Part shown: positions 49,445-59,282 of the stretch, in pieces
Position numbering within the stretch: the first letter of the stretch is position 1
How the letters are laid out: each line of letters starts with the position of its first letter
Assembly: GCA_905250125.1 (NCBI GenBank)
Contig: CAJNOL010000083.1
Coordinates: 186,001 to 250,000, forward strand
Direction of reading: 5' to 3'
Source of the DNA: Rotaria sordida
Taxonomy: Eukaryota > Rotifera > Eurotatoria > Philodinida > Philodinidae
Length of the DNA stretch: 64,000 nucleotides
Translations under genes and position numbers: made by a program
Notes under the pieces: generated by a model
Told to the model about the DNA's origin: nothing
The model's input: the letters and a program-made list of their open reading frames with translations, nothing else
Database searches by the model: none

Positions 49445-51075
49445 TAACAATTTATATACTAATTCATAACTGTTTAATCTTTTTGTTTGCTTCTTCTTCT
49501 TCTTTGATGTTATATGTATTTGTGTGTAATTCTCATACACTTAAAAAAAAAAACGTATTAAGAAAAAAAAAACGCTAGACAAAATTAAAACTCTTGTTTG
49601 ATTTTGTAATCGATTCTGTTTTGTTGTTATTAATTCAAAACGAAAAGAGAAAAATGATATTGATTTTGGAAAAACTATGGAAACGATTTACATTGAAATA
49701 ATTAATTTGGGATAATTGAAATCCAAGAGTTTGATATTTTTATGTAGATGAGTACGGTTTTTAAACTGTTTCTCTAATTCATTTATATCAGAATTTCAAC
49801 TCGAAAATAAGAATTTAATATTTATTGGTCCAAGTAGTGAATTTTAGGATTCTTGAGAATAATCAATCGTTCCTTTCGAAAACTATTCTCTTGCTTAACG
49901 AGATCTTGAATCTGGTATTTAAATATTTCGTATGACTAGCAAATCGTTCTCATCGAAGGATTTTGAAGGCTAAGACTAATAGATAAAAAATAACCCAATG
50001 GATCCTTCTAATAAAATAGAAACATCATCGAATTATACAATTATGGCAAAAGAGTTAATTGTATGTATTTTTCCACTCATTAATGGTGATTTGTATGTTT
50101 CCTGTTTGTATGATTATCAAATAGTGGTCGAGCCAGAGAATGGCTGAAGAGGGCTCACAAGGGAACTTCTTCAGTTGTTAAATCGCTAACCGATGATCAT
50201 TTGATGAGCGCTAGAGAGTAATAGAAGAGTCTAGAACGATTAAAGAATAGATATGTTATTAGTTTTTCACGCAATGCCTACTTTTTTTCAATCAAATTAC
50301 GTTAAAACAATGGTGAAAAATTCAAAAATATGATGATGTCTAAATGAAATTCAAATTGTCTTGCTTAATAAGGGGCAACTTCTAAAAAATTAAAAGTATC
50401 TGATTTTGTAGCCCTTCCTTCAAGTTTTCAAAATCAATCAAAAACCCATGTTATTATCTTCCTTCCTCAAAATATTAAGAAAACCATGAGCAGAAGTGAA
50501 CAGCAGTGGTAATATAACTATATGTTTTTTTTAATGTTCATTTAGAGCAATATTTACGCCATTATTCAGTAATACCTCAACCATTCGGACTGAAACTTTT
50601 ATCAGAGGAAGACTATAGGATGAATAATCGATTGACATAGTTTTCAGTTGGAAATGTCTTAGTATGAGAAATTTTACATGAGTCTCCGTTCTATGAATGA
50701 ATCATGTATTTATGATACAAACGTAAATATTAATAATTTGAGCAAAATATGGTTTAGATCCTTGAGAAATCGCTTTATTTTGTAACTAAACAGTTCCTCA
50801 TGAAATTTTGCATTTGGTAAACTATAAATGGCTGGAAGTCTAAGACAACCCTTATGCACCTCTCCGTTTCTTTTACATATGAGAAAATTTCGAATATTCA
50901 ATATCTTAGGATAGGAGATACTAGAAAATTTACAACTTGCATAATCAACAAATTCCATAAAGAACTTTATCTGTGCAAAGTTTAAAGTCAAAAGTTGATT
51001 TTTCATGTGACCTGAGGGAATCAAAGCTTTTTTTGTTTTTGAAAAACCTAGTAAAATTTCGATATCTCAAAAACA
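49445..51075. other. Spacer downstream of SREK1 with a repeat fragment
   Basis: 3' UTR then AT-rich spacer. The segment at 50970-51070 (GTGCAAAGTTTAAAGT, CCTGAGGG, AATTTCGATATCTC) resembles the right arm of the palindrome at 41138-41765. No gene is seen. Confidence 0.45.
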
Positions 51076-51334
51076 ATGGCTTGGGAAACCAAAGCATTTT
51101 ATATTTTTCTCTTACTCATTAGTACTCATCAAATGAGCATCGCCTCAATTGAAAAGCGACTTGACACCCTACCTGCTTTTCAGCTTCAAACCAGGACTGA
51201 ACTCCTCTTCCAAATTGTTTTTTGCTTCACTACTATTATCAAAATTTTCTTGCTTGTCTTGCCGCTTATTATTATTATTATTATTATTAATGGTAAAGTG
51301 TAAAGATCGAATACCTTTTTAGATATGCAATGAT

Positions 51335-51965
51335 TTGCCTTTCTCGTACAGTTGCTTTGGCTGCTTATCCAAATTTGAAATGGTTGTCGAGTCTTCTAAA
51401 ACAACCGTGGCGTTCTTTTTTTGGTGCATTACCTACTTCACCATTATTCAGAACTTGATGTTAGTTGTACAGACAATAATAATGTTAAAGTTAAATATCT
51501 TCATTGTCTTAGTGTACATGTAAAAGAACGTCAATGGATATTGTTTGTTATATTTTTTTCTTTAATATTTCTAGATTAAAACAAAACAAGGCGAATGTTA
51601 TTTTTTACAGCAACTGATTTAGCAAGTATACACAGACAACAAGGTTTGAATTTCTTTTTGTTTTCTTGCAAAAAAAATCGTATTGGCTAAGTTGATGTTG
51701 ATATGAGTGTAATAGATACTGTGGGTGTTCGATTAGATCTTGTCGGTAAACGTATACAAGCATCTGACGATGCTGAACATTTTCATTGACAGACAATACG
51801 AAAAGATAGAATTATTCGAGTAAAAGGTAAATATATCCATATTGAATATTCATTTAAAATATTATTCGTTTATGTACATTAGGTCTTATTTCCAATGAAT
51901 CTGCTACTTTAACAATTAATATAAATTCATCAAAGGGCACTATTGAACTTCATACACGTGATTAG
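51335..51965 (+). pseudogene. Decayed multi-exon coding remnant, unassigned
   Basis: Coding-like pieces switch frame: a run giving LAAYPNLKWLSSLLKQPW, then SELDVSCTDNNNVKVKYL, an AG at 51610 followed by ATDLASIHRQQG, DTVGVRLDLVGKRIQASDDA broken by TGA, and, after a plausible 58-bp intron, LISNESATLTINI to a TAG at 51963-51965. Codon use resembles the neighbouring genes but stops and shifts interrupt it. I cannot name a family. Confidence 0.35.
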
Positions 51966-53067
51966 TTTTCAATATTAAAACTTGATCAACATGTTAATCA
52001 TAAAAACATTTCATTTGTTCTTTTGTTTGCGTTTGTATTTAATCACATTTTAGTTTTTGATAAGTAATTTTAATTTGGATGATGAAGAAATGATCTTTTT
52101 CTAGATAATAAATAATTAGTAAATCATATTAGATATTTTCAATGAAGATTATTCAGATTTGAATAGATGAATTGCTGATACATAAATGAAAATTATGTTT
52201 CTTTTTTTTTTCTAGAACTAACTCATTTGGGTATGTAAGCAAAAATAAATCTTTAAGAAATTTCAATGTATCTTGATGTTATTCAATATTTGAATAGTCA
52301 TGTAATCTTTATGTTTTGAACAACAATGATGAATAAAGATTAAAGCAGTGTTCTATCTAGATTTCATCGTCTTCCTCTCGACTCTCACGTTCAAAAGATG
52401 TGCCATTGAATGTTCTACTTGAATCACAAAACGAAATCTTTATTGCTATTTTCGAAATTTTAATAGATTGTTAACACTGAACATGTATATTATCGTGTTA
52501 TCTCCTATAAGGAAAAGAAGGAGAAAGTCGAAAATTGTTGAATTTTGTTCACTCATTTTGACTATAATATTTAGAACTAATCAGAGATCTAGTATGGTCT
52601 TCAAATTATGCTTATCTCAAATACAAGTGATAACTAAAGTCTAAGTCAATTGATCTGGATGTTTCGATGTGAAATAAAAGATGTTTTTTTGTTATGTTGC
52701 TCTCAAATATATTGTCTGAAAAAAGCATTGAGCTTGATNNNNNNNNNNGTTTTTATAATGTGTGCTTTGGTCAATGTCGATATCTTTATTAAAAAGGTTT
52801 TTCTTTTGTTTTTTCTTTGAATGAGTGTCGATGACAATAGCCATTTTATGGGAACAAAAAGAATGAATGATCATTGTCATTCATTTAAATATGTCAATAC
52901 GTTGAACTAATAAACGATTTTTGTTACGGTTGATTAGTGATGCATTACTTTCATCTTTTTTTTTTGTCTTTCATATGATTAAAAAAAAATTAACGATTGT
53001 TGCTTCTGAATAAAACGATTCTACATGTTTTTTTTCTTCTTCTATTTAAATACAAACAAATAATATC
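51966..53067. other. Spacer including an assembly gap
   Basis: AT-rich sequence without a recognised gene. Bases 52739-52748 are ten Ns, so local continuity here is unproven. The Kv copy 2 promoter and 5' UTR should lie just before 53068. Confidence 0.5.
52739..52748. other. Ten-N assembly gap
   Basis: Ten consecutive N characters mark an unresolved scaffold join of unknown true size. Confidence 0.98.
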
Positions 53068-56000
53068 ATGACAAAATTCAGGTAAGAAATAAAATATTTC
53101 TTGTATTCATAAAAAATAAATTTATTTTAATCTAGAATAGAAACAATTTATAAAAATCCAAAATGGACTGGTCAAACAGTGACTAAGTATATAAAGAAAA
53201 AAAAAAAAAACGTTTATATTATATAACTTTTTTAATTTTTCTACTATGAAGACTTGAACATCTTCAAAGTATCATTGATTTACGTCGACGTAAAAGTCAT
53301 GAACAATCAAATTTAAAAAATGGAAGAAAATTTGATAATCAAAATGATTCACGTATTATTATTAATGTTAGTGGTTTACGTTTTGAAACATATAAATCAA
53401 CACTTGAACGTTATCCAGATACATTACTTGGAAATATTCAACGTCGATCATGTTATTATGATAAAAAACATGATGAATATTTTTTTGATCGACATCGATT
53501 ATGTTTTGAAGCAATACTTTATTTTTATCAATCATCTGGACGTCTTCGTCGACCTGAAAATGTTTCACTTGATACATTTCTAGAAGAAATAACATATTTT
53601 GATTTAGGTTTAGATGCACTTAGACAAGTACGAAAAGATGAAGAATTAGAAGAAGCAAAAAAAGTTAAATTACCAGAAAATCGTTTTTGTCGTCAATTAT
53701 GGGCAAATTTAGAATATCCACAATATTCAATGACAGCAAAAATTATTAATATTTTTTCGATTATTTTTATATTACTATCTGCAATTGAACTTGCTATACA
53801 AACATTACCAAATTATCGTGGAACTCATAATAATCGATGCGAATACGAAGGAGATGGTATTTAAATAATTAGAAGACTAAGTCATAGATAAGAGCATTTT
53901 CGAGTTGGTCTTATTGATTTAAGTATGAAATGAATTTATAAGATTGAATAGAATATTTGCGATTGTTTGATTGATCAATAATATAAAAAACGATAGATTC
54001 GGTAGTCTGCCAGTTATTCTACTTATTTGTCAAATACAATTAATTCTATGATGAGAAACTTGAATCTATTCATATCAAAGATAATAATAGAAACTTTTGT
54101 TCGATGATAAACATAGATAATAGAATTCAATATAGAGCAATGTAAATAGTTTGAGCAATATTGCTGAAAACTTCTCATTTATCATAAGAAAGTAGATCTA
54201 TTAGGTTTTATATTTCAATTTTGTAAGGATTTTGGTGATAGCTTTATAATACATTATATCTTTACGGTCATGGTCATAATCGATGTTAACGTCGAGACGA
54301 TTTATCTTTCTAAAGAAAGATCGCATGGTTCTATTCGATAGCTCATCCCATAAATTAAGAATTAGAACTTAAATATCAGAAAAAAGTATGTTACTAACGA
54401 AGAAATCTCTTCAGCTGTCCGCTTCCAATTTTAATGATTTTTTTTATCTATAGCTACTATATAGTGTTCTAATGAAAACCATAAAAGAATTTGACTAAGG
54501 TATCGGATTTTTAATATGTCTATTTTCTGGACGCTTCAGATTTTCAAGTTTTCCTCAGAAACTTTATGCGTATGGACAACTTAACTAAACTAGCTTACAT
54601 AAAAAAAATCTAGAAGATTTGAATACAGTTTCTTCAAGACATACAGTTTTCAAAGAATACATGTCTCATATCTCGAAGAGACGCCATTCAAAACTTGTGA
54701 ATTTTTTTCTAGAAGCTAGTTTTATTGAGTTCTCTATATGTGCAATGTTTCTGTTCAAAATTCGAAAATACGAGTTTTCAGAAAACCTGGCGACTCTAGA
54801 AAAAAATTCAATAGCTTAGTTAAATCTCAATAGAAACTCAAATACTTTTAGGATTTCTATTAGAATACTATATAGTATCACTAGACGAAAAATCATTGAC
54901 ATCGGAAGTGGTACCTTTTTTGATTACTGATTATTAGTGACGGAGCCAGGGGGTGCGTTCAGTCCTAGAATTATGCGAGACAAACTTTTTTCGAGTCCCG
55001 ATCCCGCATACGCTGTGGAACGGAACAAATAGAATTTTTCGGTATTCTGAATTGTTCCGCAAGACTCTACTCAAAGCACTCTGAGAGATTTTGAAACCTA
55101 TATTAAAATAACACTTGACAAGGTTAGAGTGAGCTCAGCCCATGATGAGACCATTTCTAAGCTGATCTTAGTTCTTATGTTCGCACACTTTATAATAGTA
55201 TTTTCGTTTTGAATATCAATCATAACTGAAGATTTTTTTATGCAAGAAATTTTTATATTATGTATTTGAACTGACACGCATTATCTTTTTTTAGGCTTAT
55301 TTATTGATAGTAACAGATCAACAACTCGCCGTCTTTGTCCACCAAATTTTCAATCATCATTCTTTATAGTTCAATCAATTTGTATTGGTTTTTTTACCAT
55401 AGAATTTCTTCTACGTTTAATATCTTGTCCATCTTTTTTTGATTTTATTAAATCAATTCCAAATTGGGTTGATTTTTTTGCAATCGGTAAATTTTTTTTT
55501 TTTTTGTTGTTTTATAATTAATCAATTCTTTATATTCTTAATCTAGTTCCTTATTATATAACATTAATAATCAGTGTGTTTGGTACTCATAATGAAATAT
55601 CTTCAGAAACTTATTTTTTTTTAAGTATTTTACGTATATTTCGTTTTTTACGTGTATTTAAACTTTATCGTATATTTCAACATATTAAATCATTACGTGT
55701 ACTTGGTAGTACAATAAAAGAATCAATACCTGATTTTATAATATTATTATCATTTTTAACATTAAGTGGTTTTCTATTTGGAGCAGCAATGTATTTTGCT
55801 GAAAATAATACTAATAAAGATTTTTTTGATTCAATACCTAAAGCAACTTATTATGGCATTATTACATTAACAGCAGTCGGGTAGAAATGAAAAACAAAAA
55901 AATTTTTATAGATTTTTATTTATTTTATTTTATTTTATTTTATTTTTTAAGATATGGTGATTTAGTTCCCATAACTGTACTTGGACGTAGTTTAGCATGT

Positions 56001-56414
56001 TTAGCTGCTATTTATGGTGTATCAGTTGTTTCAATGCTTGTTTCTGTACTTGTTGATCGATATCAACGAGTATATGCACGTAAACATTTTCTTAATGAAG
56101 AATATACAGAAAATACAGTTTTAAATGATTCATATCGACGTTCAATTAATAATGATAAATGTGAAGAAAGTCCAATCGATATGGAAAAACAAATTACTGT
56201 TATACCTGAATTATATAATCATGTTGAACACGAACAAGATAAAGATGAATCATCTGGTAAAGTTCGTTTTATTCTTGGTTATTTATCTGATGATGAACCT
56301 GATGATGATAATGATAATATTGATGAAAGTGATCATGAAATTATTCATAAAGTTGCTCAGGAATTATTTCATTCAACATCAAATAGATATCGTTCAATGA
56401 ATAGTAACAATTGA
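53068..56414 (+). CDS. Voltage-gated K+ channel, Shaker/Kv1-like but divergent (copy 2)
   Basis: Exons 53068-53081, 53136-53186, 53252-53856, 55295-55486, 55547-55880 and 55952-56414 give 552 aa with consistent phases. T1 (about 58-150) reads INVSGLRFET, YPDTLLGN, EYFFDRHR, GRLRRPENVSLDTF. S1-S6 follow. S4 (about 314-335) is ILRIFRFLRVFKLYR, keeping the first three arginines. The filter is TAVGYGD (396-402), with Ala where nearly all K+ channels have Thr. The S6 PVP hinge is replaced by LVS (428-430) in SMLVSVLVDRYQRVY. The acidic tail contains VRFILGYLSDDEPDDDND, similar to IHFIIGYVKNE in copy 1. The GG/A split at the filter matches copy 1, while two further introns are extra here. Intron 3 (53857-55294) carries repeats. 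The two tiny first exons are the least certain part. Confidence 0.9.
54395..54915 (+). repeat. Dispersed palindromic repeat copy B, in Kv copy 2 intron 3
   Basis: It is the same family and orientation as 47105-47525. Its own ends are inverted: CTACTATATAGTGTTCTAAT (54462) pairs with ATTAGAATACTATATAGTAT (54861), and TTGACTAAGGTATCG with a diverged complement near 54815-54830. Confidence 0.75.
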
Positions 56415-58159
56415 CAATAATAATCTTTTTTTGTTTTTATTTGGACATTATTAGTCAGATAAAAAATTGATAGATTTTTTTTTTCATTTAAATTAAATGG
56501 AATATAAAAAAATAATAGATATCAAATGTAATTCTAATGAATACTATATTTATCAAATATTTAATGTAATGAATTGGATCATATACAAAAATGTCTCATA
56601 TATTATTTGAAATGTACATTTTACAAACTATTTATCTTATCTTCATTGTTCTTTGCTTGATAATGTCAAACAATGAGTTGCAATGGACAGTACATTAATC
56701 AGTTTTTACATTATTATTTAACTAATAGAAGGACGTTTTCTACCAGAGATGTCCACGGCGACGCTGCTACCACCGCCATGACGATGTCAGCAGCACTTTT
56801 TTAAAGAACCACAACGGGGCGGGAGATATTTCAAGAATACCATTGTGGTAGCGGTGCGACAGCGACAGATCTCTAGTTGTAATGGACATCTCTGTTTTCT
56901 ACATACTTACAAGAGAACACGCCCAGGTTCCGCATCCTTGTGAGCTGATATTTTGCCCAGAAGTAGGCCTTGGTGAGTTATGAAAAGTCTCCAAATGAGT
57001 TGTGCTAGAGCTTGCTGAGTCGAAAATTTTGGACTCAGACCTAGTCGAACCATACTTTGATACTCTCAATAAAACTTGTATCTGTTGAATTGAGACTTCG
57101 TCAACGTTAGAGATTAAAGTATTCATATGACATCACAATTGAACTTTGTCACAAAACATTAAAATCCTAGTGTTATGAGAGATGGATACCAAACTTGTAC
57201 GACTTTATCGTGCATTTGATTACACATTATATTCTGATCAGCTTGAAAAGTAAAAAGGTTTATTAACATTGATAATAATACACATACCAAAGTTTCTGGT
57301 AAAATATTATGACATAAGTGTAAGCTTATTTATTTCATGTTGATGATATATTTAACTTATTTTATGAAATAATTCTTAACTCTGATGATTATTTATTACT
57401 AGATACTAGTGACATCTAAAGTTTGTTTATTTATTCCTATTAAAATTTTTAAAAAATCTGGAAAATTCTAAATTTTTCTACTAATAATAGGTGAATATAT
57501 AAGGCAGATATTATTTTAACAATTATGCTCTACATGAACAATTGCACTAAAGATGAAGGTTTGCTTGATTATTATGGGTCATTTGTACTTTACCAAGATT
57601 TATCATTCGCTTTTTTTTGCACTTTACAACAGTTTTTCACCATTCACACATTTTTTCAATCGATGAACGCAGCTGTGCTCTGTATAGCAGCCATTTTCTT
57701 TAGAAAGTACTTTGGTCATGCACATCATTTCTCTTCGTAGATCAGTATAATCCACCTGACCTGTAAAATATTTATTCTTGATCCTATTTCAGACAAATTG
57801 ATCGAAAAAAAAAATTCCGATTCTTTCGAACAATATGATTTTAGTATTGATATACTTCATTATCAATTTATGATTATTAGTAGACTCAAATAATTGTTTA
57901 ATTGATGAATAAGTTTCTCACTCTAAACTTTGTTCTTTCTAAAATACTTTTGAGATCATATGAATAAAATAATATCATTAAAAAAAATTTAATTTTATAA
58001 TAGATAGCTTTTTATTGATTAAGAGAAAAACAACTACCTAAAATTTTATCGAACAACCATAAATATACTTCACCTTTGTTTTTGTTCAAGTTGAATTATT
58101 TATATTCTTTTTTTGTTAGTATTATAGATTAATCATCATCTTTAGCTTATTATTCAATA
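56415..58159. other. Spacer between Kv copy 2 and the nucleolin-like gene
   Basis: Contains the GC-rich MITE at 56742-56877. An open stretch at about 57183-57252 (MDTKLVRLYRAFDYTLYSDQ) and the ORF at 57525-57740 could be relics but have no gene context. Several AGs just upstream of 58160 suggest a spliced 5' leader for the next gene. Confidence 0.4.
56742..56877. mobile_element. GC-rich MITE
   Basis: A block of about 136 bp, far more GC-rich than its flanks, with imperfect inverted ends: CCAGAGATGTCCACGGCGAC from the left and CTAGAGATCTGTCGCTGTCG from the right on the other strand, continuing into CTACCACCGCC against CGCTACCACAAT. There is no ORF. Confidence 0.6.
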
Positions 58160-59243
58160 ATGGCTTTCGGACAAAATTCACGAGGTCGTGGTGGCAGTCG
58201 TGGTCGAGGAGGTTTTAGAGGAGGTCGAGGTGGTGGTGGCGGACGAGGTAAGATGAATATTTTGAAATCAATCAAGAAAATAGCATTGATTCTTTTCTTT
58301 TAGGTGGTGGTAGTGTAGGTTTTGGTAATCGTGGAGGTAGTCGTGGTGGTAGTCGTGGTGGTAAATTTGGTGGTGGAAACGATCGAGGACGAGGCGGTGG
58401 CTTTGGACAAGATCGAGGACGAGGCGGTGGTTTTGGACAAGATCGAGGACGAGGCGGTAGTTTTGGACAAGATCGAGGACGAGGCAGTAGTTTTGGACAA
58501 GATCGAGGACGAGGACGAGGCGGTGGTGGTGGTGGTGGAAGATTCTCAGAAACTAGTAAGTTTTCATCTGTGTAATTTTACAGGTTAATTTGTTTTTGAA
58601 TCAATTATTTAGAACGTGAATTCATGAGTGATAGTATTTATGTTGGTCAATTACCTGCTGATATTCAAGAAAATGATTTGAAAAAAATGTTTCCAAAAGC
58701 AAAAAATTTACAACTTGTACCAGCTGTAGGAACTCGACCTGGGTTAGTTCTTAGTTGTTTTTTTTTCCTAAATTTTTGTTTTATTTTAATGGTTATGTTA
58801 TATTCTAGTCATGCTTTTATTACATTTCCTGATGATTCTTCAGCAGCAGCAGCTGTTAAACAAGGTGCTACATTTAACGATACACAACTTAAAATAGCTT
58901 TTCAAAATAAACGTGGTGAACCACAAAAACGGTCATCAGATACAGATGATCAATCAGGTTCGTTTATTTTTCATTTTTGTTTTTCTATATAAACGATACA
59001 TTTTCTTTTGTTTTCATCATCTAGGTCCTAAAGCAAAAAAACTCAAAAGTGATATGTCTCCTGCTAAAGGATCAGCAAATAAAAATGGTTTAAAAGCACA
59101 AAGTAAAAAAAAAGCTGCTTCTGATGATGATGAGGATGCGGATGAAGACGATGATGATGAATCAGTATGTGTTAAATATTCCTTGAAAAAAACAATAGTA
59201 AAAATAATCAATAATATTTGGATTAATTTAGATGGATTTTGAA

Positions 59244-59282
<39 letters not shown>

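Noticed and set aside
53320..53619. ORFs on both strands over the Kv copy 2 T1 domain
   Set aside because: Out-of-frame and antisense shadows of exon 3, which has the clear T1 sequence.
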